From contig JACATO010000317.1 in NCBI GenBank assembly GCA_018389105.1, positions 2,761,001 to 2,825,000 on the forward strand: 64,000 nucleotides of DNA. The letters run 5' to 3'. This stretch comes from Nautilus pompilius (Eukaryota; Mollusca; Cephalopoda; Nautilida; Nautilidae). The notes under the pieces were generated by a model, which saw nothing but the letters and a program-made list of their open reading frames with translations, was not told where the DNA came from and made no database searches. Shown in pieces: positions 1-12,799 of the stretch (positions are counted from its first letter, which is position 1; every line of letters begins with the position of its first letter). The position numbers were made by a program, and so were the translations under genes.

Positions 1-1229
1 AAAATTTTGATTAATGTCAACAAATAATAATATTTCTAATTACCAATTTTTATGGTCAGTTTTCTTTTGCTTACCAATATGTGAAGCAAATCACTCAAAG
101 TATGACACAAGCCATTACATAAACTAGATTTATAAACTACAGTGTGACATAAAGCACTTGTAGAAAGAAAATTGAACCTGAAATTCTAAACATCCTACGG
201 TCCAGCCATACATTAGACATTAGTAATCAAAATCTGCTAATATAGCGCTGCATGCAACACGACTTAATTTTCATGTAGCATTTCCAGACAGGGATTCTTC
301 TATAATGATGTTGTCAATGGCGGCCGTTACTGTGATGACTAATGCATATAAAATAGCGATATGACTGCATGTATCGAACCATAAAGACGGACAATGTGCT
401 GTTTATATCCACGGACCGGTTTCGCCACGTTACTAATGAATTAAGCCATGCGATTCTGCAGAGTACACAGCAAAAGTAAGATCTGAAAAGATTCTGTTAT
501 AAAGGAATTTAAAAAAAAAAAAGATACCATAAAAATGAGGATTTGATGGATGATTTAAGCAAAATATGTGATTATCAAGAGTTGAACTAAAGTGAAAGAC
601 ATGAAACAGATTTCCTCGTAATATGCTTTTGCAAAACATATTTACAGAAAGTTTTATTTTTGTAATGCGTAATCAGTTTAATTGGAAATTCGATGCCTAC
701 ATGGCTTAAGTTTTGGTAATCATTGAAAGAGAGAGAGCTATGTTTATTGAAAGAGGTTAGTAGACAAATTAAGCGAAATGATGCGAGTCTGTGAACAAAT
801 ATAATGGGATTAAAGCAAACGTTCCACCAACATCATGTGACTGGTAATTTTACGACAGCATAATCCGTAAATAGTATGGGCTAGGTGAAATCCTATTGAT
901 TAGTTTTAGCTTGCTAGTATCTTGTGTACACGACGTAATTTTGTCACTCTGCATCTTATGACAAATCACGATTGATTTTAAAACAGAATGCAATAATTGC
1001 CTCTTTTGTGTTCCCGTTTGTTTCTCTACCATTTTGTTCTTGTCATTGTCATGCACAGGAATTAGGCCAGAACCGATACAACATAAAAATTTTATAAATC
1101 AAATGAATAACTATAACTCCGTTAGAGTGTAATGTTGTAGACTTTTGCAAAAATTTTATGAACTATTTTTGACAATGATCATATTTAAATCGAGATTTCA
1201 GTAAGAATCATTCTTTGTTTGAATCAAAC
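1..1229. other. Unassigned non-coding DNA
   Basis: AT-rich sequence. Open frames here are short, show no recognisable domain and carry no splice context. I see nothing that supports a gene. Confidence 0.5.
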
Positions 1230-1368
<139 letters not shown>

Positions 1369-1436
1369 CGTGTTTATTTGATTAATATTTTTAAAAAAAA
1401 TATTTCGAAAACAAAATATCAAAAATACTTGTTAGA

Positions 1437-1511
1437 GGGACGTTCAAATGAATTCTGACCGGATGCGATTACGGAGATTCTATTTCCAGCCGAGTCTCAT
1501 TTGAACGTCCC
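1437..1511. repeat. Hairpin-forming inverted repeat, 15-bp perfect arms
   Basis: GGGACGTTCAAATGA at 1437-1451 is matched exactly by its reverse complement at 1497-1511, with a 45-base spacer. A few flanking bases (TTA/TAA) also pair imperfectly. Such a stem could be the remains of a small fold-back transposon or a structured transcript. No coding frame spans it. Confidence 0.8.
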
Positions 1512-2529
1512 TAACCCTACCATGACACTTAGCTAGTTAGTATGATTAGTGGGCCAAATGTTTCCTTGTCGTGTACCTCTTTCATTACCAAAGATGTGCA
1601 TAAAATAAGTAATTTACAGCTTATTTTTTCTTGAATCTGTAGCTAAATGTTTAAAAATAAGAACATCAAATGTTGCCCATCTTAACCAAGACAGTGTTTT
1701 TTCGCTGAATTAAAAAAGAAACCTTAATATAAGAACAAAAATAAATCATTGAAACTAAGAAATTCTTGCATGTTGCTTAATAAGACCAAGATGATGATGT
1801 TATTGAAAACAACAAAATATGATTATTTACATTTTTTAAAATTTTCATTTCAAGACTATGTTTACTGGGTAAATATTTTAACCAAACAGATCTGTGTTAT
1901 AAGCTTTAACATTCCAAGTAAGCGTATTGATTTTTGGAATGGTTATCTGAGCTGCAGATACAGAAGTAAACACCGGAATAGTGGATGGAACGAATCAAAA
2001 GTTAAAGGCAAAATACCGACGAGTGGCAAGTATTCACAATCAGCCTACACGAAACAATGGAACTAAAGGATACTAACCAACAAGCCAAACTACATTTTCC
2101 GTATCAATTTTCTAACTTCCTAATCCAATGCAGATCTTAGACGTTTCTAGGAAACATTTTAATGCATTTTGTTTTTTGTTTTTTTTTTTGTCAGAAACGA
2201 AATATACACAAATACATTAAATAGAGCGAGTGTATGCCGGTAGTAATTAAGTGTATACCTGGTAAAGGTATTTAAAGTTGATTTGAATTTTCTGTTGCTT
2301 ATTTTTTTGCGCATGGTATTTCATAAGATCTGATGACTTCACTGAATTCGTTATATCGACTGAAATTATTTTATATCATAATTCCTACGTTTCTCTGTCG
2401 AGCGCAGAAAACCTCTACTTCTTTATTCAGTCTGTTAAACTTTCTCTTCCAGAAATTCGCTTATCTATTTTTCTTTACCTTCTGAGATTCTGCGCTCCGT
2501 CCCACCATCTAATTTAATACAACTTAAGT
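1512..2529. other. Unassigned non-coding DNA
   Basis: A 105-codon open frame lies at 1749-2066 on the plus strand. Its translation has no recognisable domain and its composition is that of the AT-rich background, so I do not call it a gene. Nothing else is recognised. Confidence 0.45.
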
Positions 2530-2530
2530 A

Positions 2531-2790
2531 GCAGTTGGCCGGACACAGTGATAAGGTTGAAAAAACTACTCGATTTCGATTCCCAGACGGGATCGGCTGA
2601 GTTTGGCGTAGTTTTATTGGCATGGATTCTTTTTTTGGTCTCTTTCATAAGCCAGATGTGTAGGTTTCCTAAAGCAAAATCTCTTTTTGTTACCGTTGGT
2701 TCAGTTGGATATACTCCATCCCTGTGGTATATCTGGGTCAGTAATTTATTTGGAAGTGTGAGCCGATCTCTAGACTCTGTCACAAAAAAT
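2531..2790 (+). mobile_element. tRNA-derived SINE copy (family with TTTGGCG body)
   Basis: A B-box-like GATTTCGATTCCCAG (2573-2586) is followed by GAGTTTGGCGTAG and GCATGG-TTCT, the same order of motifs seen in the better preserved copy at 36.06 kb. The region is distinctly less AT-rich than its flanks. Both strands are open for about 100 codons across it, which is a by-product of the repeat. The copy is diverged and its borders are approximate. Confidence 0.65.
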
Positions 2791-2799
2791 AGCATTCAC

Positions 2800-4900
2800 A
2801 AACTTTATTTAGTAGCATTGTTCTACAAAATATGGAAAAGATGCCCTAATTTAGTGATGTAGCAGTCTAATTCCATTATTCGCGTAACCCTGTCCGATAA
2901 CAGACCCGGGAAACACGGCAAAAACCACTAGAATTGACTTACCAAGGAAAAGAACTGTAAATAAAGTATCCGGAAACTATTGTAGTTGACTTATCGAAAC
3001 AGAAACTGATGTCGTAGTTGTTAGGCACTCTAAGCAAAGGAAGAGAAGCGACCAAAAAAAATTTTTTTTAAAGGTGAAAACATTTTTTTTTTTTGCATTC
3101 TCTCGTTTTCATACAGCCTTTCAGCTCTTTATTCTGCATGTTTTTTTTTTTTCGAGTCAGGTGCAGTCCATCATTTCTCTCCTAAGGTTTCGTCAGTTTA
3201 GTGTTTTACGTTTACGTCTTATATCCAGTGAAGCGACATCCCCTTTAATTCTGCCAGATCCTGTTGTTTTAATGTAGCTTGGTCACAAACATTCGTTATC
3301 TTATCCTACAAAAAGACTATCCTTATTTAGCAGCATTGAAAAAGTAACAACTGTTAATCGGCAATTAATATCTTGCTTAAAACCTAAGTACAAAACAATA
3401 AATAGATAAATAATCAGACCCGAGGTACAGGGCAGCAATGTGAAGAGGGTCACCTAGAATCTTTCCAAGGTCGCTCTGTGGAATTTAAATCAAGAAAATC
3501 GCGAAATTTCTGATAGAAATTAATGTTTTTTTAATTAATTCTTTTCCTTTATATCAAATACTGCATTGCATTTTAAATATCAAATAAACTGAATGTGTGT
3601 GCAAGGAATTTGTACTTTTAATGCATGTACACTTTTATCCTACAAAAAAACACGACTGATATTTTTTATTTATCATATGATGAAACAGTTTTTTTAAAAC
3701 TACCACCACAGAACATGGCTGTCTGAAATGAGTAAGTATTCTTTGACACATGTATGAAAACCTGCCTGATACGTTTAAAAATTGTTGAAAGTTTAACTCT
3801 TTCAGTCAGAACTATTATTAAGGTTATTAGATTGATTTTGAAAAATAGACACTTTTCTGTTGAGAAAAAAATGTGGATCAACAAAAAGGGTATCGCCAAA
3901 GAAAGAATTAATGTTGGCAGTACTTTAAAAATAATAAATGTGCTTCAAGTGAAACATTATCTAGGGAACTGGAAAAAAGTGTTGCCAAGAAAATGTAGAT
4001 TAGATCTGTTATAAGATATTTCATAATAATTGACTTCATATTACATCACAACTAAAAACAAAACTGAATTTTCTGCCAAAAACAAACCAGGTTTCAATTT
4101 TGTGAGAATTACTCAAAGTTCCAAGCAGAAGATTAACGATATGGAATATTTTCAGATAAAATTTTATTGGACGTTTTAATAATCGCGGCAATTTTAGAAT
4201 CAAAAGAAAATCAGAAGAAAGATTTAAATAAAATGATATCTTACTACAAAACTGGAAGTATCCATATAGTGTGCACGTTCATCTGCTAACAATAAGCGCA
4301 ATTTTTTAGATATTAATAAAAAGATCATCAATGAATACAAATCGGTATTTGAATCTTATTTTTAAAAAATGTAGAATCTGATACGGTGCTTCATCCTTAT
4401 GATAAATTTTTTGTTATTAAAAATAAGGTACTAAGTCACATAGCAAAGAAAGTCTTATTGTTTAAAAAACAGTAAAACTGATTAGTTTGAAGACTGGCCA
4501 TGGAATTCTTCATTTAAATTCATTTGAATGCATATGTGAAGTGATTAGGCACAATATCGCAGAAAATAATTCAAGGAATACAGAAGAATTTGAAGGTTAT
4601 TAAGATGACTTCGGAAAGTATTTAATCATGCTAGACTTTAATCGAAGAAATGCTAGGTAAATTTAAAAGTAGACATTAAAACAATAGATGTTGTTCAGGG
4701 TATTAACGAAAAACAAGACTTCGTGGTATTAAATAGTTTAGATGTTATAATTTCAGAGAATTTTCTTGTAGATTTTTAAGATCATGTTTCTCAGTAAATA
4801 CTTTACTTAAACCAAACTCTTTTACTTGACTTTAACATTGTATTTTTTAAAAAAAATCATGAAACGCTGAAAAATTTGGAGTGGGCCAAAATACCTGGCA
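2800..4900. other. Unassigned non-coding DNA
   Basis: AT-rich sequence with scattered open frames of up to 86 codons, none showing a known domain, splice sites or conserved-looking composition. I see nothing supportable as a gene or RNA. Confidence 0.5.
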
Positions 4901-4904
4901 AAAA

Positions 4905-4929
4905 CTTTTACACCTGACAGGTGTAAAAG
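4905..4929. promoter_or_regulatory. Perfect 25-bp palindrome with paired E-box/T-box-like half-sites
   Basis: Arms of 12 bases (CTTTTACACCTG and its complement) flank a single central A. Each arm contains CACCTG/CAGGTG, a core used by bHLH and ZEB/Snail factors, and AGGTGTA, close to the T-box half-site AGGTGTGA. Whether anything binds here is unknown; it may equally be a chance or repeat-derived palindrome. Confidence 0.45.
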
Positions 4930-7342
4930 AGCACACGGCAAAACTTTTCACCTTAGTTTCATATTTAAATTTTGTCCCTCAAAATATTTCTAAAATCAAA
5001 ACACCTACCCAAATTTTTTTCTTGAAGAATGCACAATTACAAATCCACTGTGCATGTATCATTAAAATGTATCATTATAAAGAAAATGCATTCCAGAACA
5101 AGATTTATTTTTTTAAATGTCGCTTTAGTAATTTTAAAGTTCACTGTATAATTTAAGTGGCGGTGACAACAGTCAGTAGTGATTCTCTCGGCCATGACGG
5201 TTCCTGGACCTTATTCCGAGCCACATAAATCACTAAAGAATTAAATGTATGTTTGCATGTTGCGTACCATCTGATACCTGAATAACCTCGGGGAGGGCGG
5301 TGGGTTTTTTTGGAATGACAGCGAATAAAAATTGTTTTTCCGTTACCATTATTTACATATTTTATATTACGATAAACGTCGGTCTTTATCTGATTTTGTG
5401 CATGGTAGAGGCGGGTTCTCGGCGATTACCTCCCCTCCAAGTCTGTGGACGGTGATATCTAGAAGCTGCCGCCTGGAAGAGAATTAGCATCCCACTCGCA
5501 GCATTGGGAAAGACGGAGTTTCTTTCTCCTTAAACACAAGAGCCGCTCTGCTTAATCTTTTAATATTAGATATCAGTCTCTTTCATTCTTGGAGAACCTT
5601 CCTGATGAAGAACAGAACTTTCTGGTAGCGCCGTCTGACTGCATGAAAAGTGTGGTACGGGCGGGGAGACCGCAGTATCATTTGGATCTCTCTCCTCCCC
5701 TCATCCGCCTGACGCTTTCCATCATGTCGACGTTGACCGTCTATTATATCTAAACAATACGACATCTACGCCGTGTATAAGCAGAACTCCTACTCTGGGT
5801 CTGAATAATTACAAACCGAATGGATGAAGACAGCGGTTTTATCTTTGATTATCTGTTAGATGGCTTTCTCCTCGGAGGAGATCATCTTATTGTTGTTGGT
5901 TTTTTTACTATTATTTTTTTTTTACTTTATTCAATTCTTTCCGAATGGAAAATATCCGTTGTCACTACAGAACGCCGTTCAGTCTCTTGCTGATGGCTTT
6001 TTTCGACATCTCAAGGGACTAAATAATTATTGGAATATTGAAACTTAATCACGGTTCTTACCAGTGTATGGCATTTCAATCAGCAAAACCTTTTTTTTTT
6101 CTGCAGCTCCCCATTTCGCAACAAAAGAACAGTAAGAAAATAGCGGTTGCAAAAGGCTAACACATGGCTGCCTTTATGTCTTGCGGGGTTTTCCTCTCTC
6201 TTTCCTAGGCGTTCTTAAAGAGGAAATAGAAACATAGGAAAAAATGTCGGGGAATCGCGGGGACCTAATTAATTGCTTGGTCCAGGGAGTGTAAAGCCGT
6301 TCACGTACAATCCCGGGGATAGAGCTCGAACAGGACGATCGGAAATCGGACTTCCTCGAGAACCCAGTTTCTGAGACCAATGAGAAGCAGCTCACCAACG
6401 TCTGTCCTCGGCAGCCTGAAGCGAACGTCCTGGAATCACGTCGGTCGCGACGAGCGCGTGTCAATGGGAAGTTTATCGGAAAGTTTCCCTAACAGCCATA
6501 TAAGTAAAGAACAAATTAGAATAACGTGGTCTTAACATCGGAATTTAATTTTAAAAGTCGTATAAGTACAACGGACATGTTACACAGTTCCATATTTCTG
6601 GACGTTAAATAGAATTTATAATTGTTAGCAAATGAAAACAAAATATATTCCGTAAAATTTGAGAATGAATAAAATATGTTGTACAGTGAATGGCGATGTC
6701 AGTCTCCGAGATAAAGTAGAGGGATTCATTATGCGCTTTGTAAGAGTCTCTATATAAACGGTGTACTGTTCTCATTTCATTTAACACACTAGATGTGATG
6801 AATATTAATTATTAAAATAATTTATTTTGAAAGATGGAAGTATTATAAGGGTTGTTACTGCTAAAATTTGAAAATCATACTTCAAGGTTTAAAAGGAATG
6901 AATAGCTTCTAGAAGGTTTCTAATATACCAGCGGTGCACATTTCGCATTCCTTTTTTAATTGGATAACACAGACCTGCAATGGAAAAATTGTCCGAAAAC
7001 TAATAGCCGGTTCTTATAGCTTTTTGGGTGCTGTTTTCAGTCATCACGTACAATTTTTCCACAAACTCAAATTTTCGATTTCAATATCTCCAGAATCACT
7101 TATTAAGCTTCTAAACAAAAAATTAATGATAATTCATTTTTCTTTTTATTTTACTCTTTTTCACTCACTCTTTTTTGCTTCCCTCTCTCCACGCTTCCTA
7201 CTTGGACTCAGTTGCAATTAGATCTTTGAGTAAGAAGGTTCTGTCATAACCAATGAACTTTTCCAGACCTGTCATTTCTGCAGAAGTTCACCTTTTTTCT
7301 CCTTTTTCCCCAGTGGTTTTCTTCTGTTTATAAGTGAACTAA
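4930..7342. other. Unassigned DNA, partly GC-richer
   Basis: The stretches 5.4-5.8 kb and 6.2-6.47 kb are clearly less AT-rich than the surroundings but carry no recognisable protein in any frame. They could be conserved regulatory DNA or old repeats. No gene is supported. Confidence 0.4.
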
Positions 7343-9025
7343 ATGGCTGCAAGGTGTTGTCGTAATGCACCTGATGACTTTCGTTACATTTTTGGGAACT
7401 TTGTAGTGAAGAAAAAGCAAAGAAACATTATAAACTTTAAGAAAGTGTATTATGCGTATTTTGGTGTTGGTGATGATAAATTCTGGGCCCCACATAAAAT
7501 TTGTTCTATTTGTGTGGAAGAACTCCGACAGTGGTCTCAAGGTAAGAAAAAGTCTTTCCGTTTTGGGATCCCTATGATCTGGAGGGAACCCCGAAATCAC
7601 AGTGATGACTGTTACTTTTGTTCGTGTAACGTACAGGGGTTCAATCTAAAAAAATAAGAAAGAAATTTTCTATCCGAACCTCTCATCGGCAATACGCCCT
7701 GTACCTCATGACCCAGGTATACCAGTACCTTTACCTCCAGAAAAACCAGAAGACACGCCTGAAGACTCTGAAAAAGAAGGCCAGGATTCTGAGGACTTTC
7801 ACGATGTTTCAGGCAGCAGCGAGACCCAAATTTTTTCACAGCTTGAATTGCATGACTCATTCAGAGACTTGGGTCTTCCTAAAGATGCAGCAGAACTGTT
7901 AGGCTCTAGGTTAAAGGAAAAGAACTTGTTGTCCCCTGGTACCTCTTTCCCATGGTTTAGAAATAGAGAATAATATTTAATTCCATACTTTTCTACAGAA
8001 GGTGATCTGGTTTACTGTAGCGATGTCCCTGGAGTGATGGAGAGGTTTAACATACAGTATGATGTGAACGAGTGGAGGTTCTTTATTGACTCATCAAAAA
8101 GAAACCTCAAAGCAGTGCTTCTTCACAATGGCAGCATGTACGCTTCAGTACCAGTAGGGCATTCTGTGTATCTGAAAGAATGCTACGAGAATTTAGTCTT
8201 AATTCTCACCAAACTGAAATACAAGGATCATGGATGGACGATATGCGGCAATCTAAACGTAATTTCCATGCTTCTTGGACAGCAGGGAGGATACACCAAG
8301 TACCCATGCTTCTTGTTTGAATAGGACAGCCGGGATAGGGGCCAACACTGGATAAAAAAAGAGTGGCCGTGAAGGGTAGAATTAGAACCTGGAATCAAAA
8401 ATGTAGTACTGGGAAGTTTGGTTGATCCAAGGAAAGTCCTCCTGCCTCCATTTCATATCAAGCTTGGACTGATGAAACAATTTGTAAAGACTCTGTCAAA
8501 AGAAGGAGAATGTTTTGAATACCTGCGCAACAAGTTTCCGGAACTGTCAGAAGCAAAAGTGAAAGAAGGTGTTTTCGTCGGTCCAGATATTCGGAAACTT
8601 CTGAAAGATGATCATGATGTGTTTTAAACATAAATGGAAACAGTTGAAAAAGAGGTCTGGAAAGCTTTCAAAGAAGTTGTACAGAAATTTCTTGGGAACT
8701 ATAAGGACCACAACTCTAAGTGTATTGTGGAAAACATGCTGATGAAATTCAAAGATTTGGATTGATGAGCTTGAAGGTGCACTTCCTGAATTCTCATTTA
8801 GACTACTTCCCCAAAAATCTTGGTGATGTTAATGAAGAGCAGGGGAAAAGATTTCATCAACATATCAAGGAGATGGATTGCAGATACCAGGGTAGGTGGA
8901 ACTTCAACATGATTGCGGAATACTGTTGGATGCTGCACAAAGAAGAGCCGAAAGCTGCCTACAAGAGGAAAAGTACCAAAAGGAGTTTTGAGGGAAAACG
9001 GAAAAGGCAGCATAAGGACTTGTAA
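7343..9025 (+). pseudogene. Broken copy of a repetitive cysteine-rich invertebrate protein family
   Basis: From recall, this matches a high-copy family found in arthropod, cnidarian and mollusc genomes and thought to be carried by mobile DNA; I cannot name the superfamily. The N-terminal part (7343-7655) has paired cysteines in the segments MAARCC, ICSIC and DDCYFC, which look like zinc ligands, plus the string PMIWREP. One expected cysteine appears as Phe in RYIFGNF. The frame then shifts at the A-run near 7648-7655 and continues at 7671 with a proline-rich linker. Next come the central domain (8034-8324, with GYTKYPCFLFE), VDPRKVLLPPFHIKLGLMKQ (8418-8477) and, after another shift near 8720-8760, the C-terminal part ending MLHKEEPKAAYKRK before the stop at 9023. 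In-frame stops occur at about 7972, 8325, 8376, 8625 and 8631. No introns are visible across about 1.7 kb. It is a dead copy. Confidence 0.8.
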
Positions 9026-9029
9026 AGGT

Positions 9030-10610
9030 AAGTGTTGAGAACGGTTTTCTATCAATAATTTTGTAAATGAAACTATTAAAAAATTTTTTTTTTGCAAATA
9101 AATGTTTCAACCAGAGTGCGTATTAATAATCTGTTTTCCCATATTTTCGGATTCGCTTTGTGAAAAATCCTCACGTGATAGAGAAAAATGGCGGTCATAT
9201 TTGAAATCAGCTATAACATTGCAGACAATGTCCAATGACCCAAATTTCTCAGGCCTGTGTAATCAGTTACGTTTTAATAATCAATCTATGAAAATTATTA
9301 GTTTTTACTAAAGTACAGTGTATATTATTTATTTCGCCGATAGATAGGCATTTTTTTTATCCTTTTCTTATATAAGACGTGCCCTTTGAAGAAACTAAAC
9401 TGAAAACTTAAAGCTGACAGACGGTTTTCGCTGATAAAGTATTATCTATATTTTTAAAAAAACAAGCAAACCAAGCCGACAGTTGCAGTGGTGTCGCTGT
9501 TTACTACCCATCCCCAACTTTTGTGGCGCTAAGTCAATCCCTCAAATCTCCTCGTGGTGTCTACAAATGCGTCTATCGCTCACTAAACTTCTATGTGTAA
9601 CCCGCTGCTCTGCTACCTTAATTACTGTTTGCTTCCTAAATAATTTATTTGATTCTTTCAGCTAAATTAGTAATTTTACTTACATAATTTAATTACATCT
9701 TCCTCGTCGCTTTAAAAGGGGAAAGAAAGCGGAAATAATTGCTATCTGCCTCGCGCATGCCAAGGCTGATTAGTTTATCAGGTGCTGCAATGTCACTTCT
9801 GGAGAGCTTTACTCCCGCTAGTCGGCAGGTGGTCGGCATTTAATCAGTCAAAGAAAAAAAACACAACTGATTTTGTGAACTTATGCAGTTAATTGGTTTT
9901 AAAATTCTCTGTTTATGCGTAGTTTTTACTATATTTATGTTATGTTTTCAATGTAAAGAAAGTATATTTTCAGAGTTTTGCTGTTATCGTTTCCTCTTTC
10001 TTCGCAATAATTTGTGTCTATCTTGAGATGGATGCTTTTGAAGTAACTTACCGTTTTGTTTTTGTTTTTTTTTTTACCTCCGGAAGAAACGAATAAGTAG
10101 AGGAACAAACAGTGACAAACGTTAACGGATGCTGCATACATAGAATTAGAGGGCCAACAATTCTGTGCGAGTATAATTGGTAGAGACATTTGTTTGGTTT
10201 CGTGTGGCAGTAAGAGAACAGCTGGCGTTTTTGGCCCTCTTCAAATAGATCAGTCGCATTCTTTTAAGACCGCTGCTTGAACGAATGATTCACGAATATC
10301 GAGACAACGGCTGAGGCCAGTAATTAAGCAGAGACATTTCCCGTCACGACTTTAATCGTCATAGCTTTGTAATTAAACCACGACGGTAAATAAAAAGGCG
10401 TGTTAACGATACGGTTGTTAAGCTTCCATCAGCTCCCCCCTCCTAATAAACGTCTTATTTCCCGTTAGATGTTCTGCTATCGTTTTTATGAATCCGTCAT
10501 CGCGTTATTATTGCACGAGTGTATCCGCCACGGTTTACACACTAGATTTTGTGTGGTACATGAAAATGTTTTAATTTATCTTTTTTCACTGTTTGAAATG
10601 TAAAATGATT
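9030..10610. other. Non-coding DNA with two GC-richer, possibly constrained blocks
   Basis: Blocks at about 9690-9850 and 10200-10555 are of balanced composition, free of simple repeats and rich in TAAT/ATTA homeodomain-type cores, in contrast to AT-rich flanks. No frame codes for anything recognisable. They could be conserved non-coding regulatory elements; this is inference from composition only. Confidence 0.35.

Positions 10611-10614
<4 letters not shown>

Positions 10615-10643
<29 letters not shown>
10615..10643. repeat. (TA)n microsatellite
   Basis: A short uninterrupted AT dinucleotide run following ATACAT. Confidence 0.95.
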
Positions 10644-10648
<5 letters not shown>

Positions 10649-10834
10649 TCGTATTTGCAAGTCGGAAAGTTTTTCAGCGGTTGTTGCTACATTACTAATA
10701 TATCCCAGTTTTAAAAACTGTGCTGGAATTCTTCATCCATTGAAGTGATGCCATCAGCCCAGGAGGTTTTCTTCCTTATGATGAATATTTAAACGAAATG
10801 AAATCAATTCTCTCTGGTCGGCTAATAATCAAGT

Positions 10835-10835
<1 letters not shown>

Positions 10836-10915
<80 letters not shown>
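10836..10915. repeat. (GA)n microsatellite
   Basis: GA dinucleotide array with one GG interruption near 10875. It creates an artificial Arg-Glu repeat frame that should not be read as a protein. Confidence 0.95.
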
Positions 10916-10918
<3 letters not shown>

Positions 10919-11305
10919 TTTCACCGTTAAATTATCATAAATGTACTTTCGGCAAAAATACCGAGAAGATTTCTTGCTTAAAAACTGTTCTCACTCAATT
11001 TATTAATTTTTCAAATAATGTGTGTTATAACAGTTCCAAACCTAGAAAACGTCGTTTTGTTGTACCTGACAGATGATAAAGTATAATTAAGTTTTAAAAA
11101 TATAATTATATTTTTCTGTTTTCCTATTTTTTTCCTTTTTTTACTTAAATTTTAATTCTTATTTTGTCAAATTTTCGTCGCTATCATTTTTTAAATAAAG
11201 AATTGTAAAGTAAAATTTAAAATTTGTGTTCAACACAAATATAAACAAGAAAACTTAATGATTTGTTTTGCTCTGCTTTGCTAATTTTTTGAAATTTTTT
11301 GTTTC
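10916..11305. other. Unassigned AT-rich DNA
   Basis: Nothing recognised between the GA array and the TTA array. Confidence 0.5.
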
Positions 11306-11393
<88 letters not shown>

Positions 11394-11430
11394 GTTGTTG
11401 TTGTTGTTGTTGTTGTTATTATTATTATTA

Positions 11431-11501
<71 letters not shown>
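11306..11501. repeat. (TTA)n microsatellite with internal (GTT)n block
   Basis: About 195 bp of TTA/ATT units. A single-base phase slip occurs near 11346, a (TTG)n block at about 11392-11418, and another slip near 11434. Open frames reading poly-Tyr/Leu/Ile are artefacts of the repeat. Confidence 0.95.
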
Positions 11502-11503
<2 letters not shown>

Positions 11504-12340
11504 ATTTTTCTATAATACAGTTTTCCTTCCAGCTGGTTTCAATTGCATGGGGCCTTAATAAAAAGTTAGCTTTGCTGGAAACGCCTCATTTTTAAGCGAT
11601 TCTTTGCACAGCAGATCAAACAATCGTTTTTTTTTCTTTTTAAATGAAAGTAAAACAATTTTTAGCTGTGTGCTTTTACTGATGGCAGAAATAGATCTGA
11701 AAACCAGTCAATAAGAACAGTCCATCGGTGCATTTCTCTTGGATCTGTAACTGACAGGCAGTCATATACTACTAAAGATTTACTAAGAATCGAATGATTA
11801 TCAACAGACTTGAATATTACATTACTACTAGAGCATACCATCCAGTAGCCAAATTTCCTCCAGTGCATCAAGTTTTAAGATGCATATGAATAATTCAGCC
11901 CTTCATTTCCACCTAAATGTGCTGCAAGCTAACAATTTGACATTTTAGTGCTGCTTCATCCCCAAATTGGTAATTTTTAAAAATGCTGGTTGATACAAAC
12001 ACAAGTGATAGACTATACTTGTGACAGATAAGCATAGTGTATGTAATAAGCCAGAGTGCCATTTAACATCAAATTTTTTCATAGTGCTGCTAGGTAACAT
12101 GGTGGTAGCCAACCCAAGCCCACATTACCAGATCACTTTTTGGTTTTACAAGCAAGAGTTTCCAGGCAGAAACTAAATTGAAAAATGACCTTCAAAATAC
12201 AATGCATCAACTCAAACTTTACATAATCAGATTCCAACTTACAGCATGCAGTCAGATGAAACCTGTATTCATAAACCATCGGCCACAAAAGAAGGTATTT
12301 GGACTGAGCTGTAGTGCATGTAGGATTAACTAAGAAACTG
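11502..12340. other. Probable decayed 5' half of a Tc1-like element
   Basis: This stretch lies directly upstream of recognisable Tc1-like transposase remnants and is less AT-rich than its flanks. I could not confirm transposase motifs or a terminal repeat in it, so the extent is open. Confidence 0.3.
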
Positions 12341-12356
12341 GTGCCCAGTACCTTTC

Positions 12357-12790
12357 ATGGACCAATCCAGATTTTGGCTGATTTTTACAGATCAGTATGT
12401 GTGTAGAGGAAATCAGGATAGGGATTGGGCAAGATTGACCCCTCATATTTTCCAGATCAGCACAATAACAGCTTTAAGGTACAACAATGAGATCTTAGAT
12501 GTTCATGTGATGTCATACATCAGAGCAGTTAAAGTAAACTTCATTCTCGAAAATCAATGCCCAGATTGTCTCCTGCTTCAGGTACTGGACAACTATTATC
12601 AGCCTGTAGCAGCCAGCTAATTCTCCAGACTGTAATCCAAACATATTCGAAATTGCAAAAATAATAGATCAAACGTAACTGCTGCTAATTTATCAGCCTT
12701 CTTTCATAGCAAAGCTATCCAACATTACACCGATAATAGTCCTGTCAACAGACTTCTATCAGTTCTCGAATTTCCAATAGTGAAACATTT
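12357..12790 (+). pseudogene. Decayed Tc1-like transposase, central and C-terminal part
   Basis: The frame beginning at 12357 contains DQSRFWLIFTD, which fits the DESRF-type segment around the first catalytic aspartate of Tc1 transposases (the Glu is replaced by Gln). It then reads ITALRYNNEILDVHVMSYI, close to the segment between the first and second catalytic aspartates of this family. The second-D region is altered (ENQCPDC where an asparagine-aspartate-asparagine type motif is expected). After the stop at 12618, residual similarity to the SPD-NP region (SPDCNPNIFEI) continues. Lost catalytic residues and frame breaks mark it as dead. Confidence 0.6.
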
Positions 12791-12799
12791 TCTATCCTT

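Noticed and set aside
2514-2862. Overlapping 93- and 104-codon frames on opposite strands
   Set aside because: Both fall in the SINE copy and reflect its lower AT content rather than coding.
11268-11595. Poly-Leu/Ile/Tyr frames resembling membrane proteins
   Set aside because: Artefacts of the TTA/GTT microsatellite.
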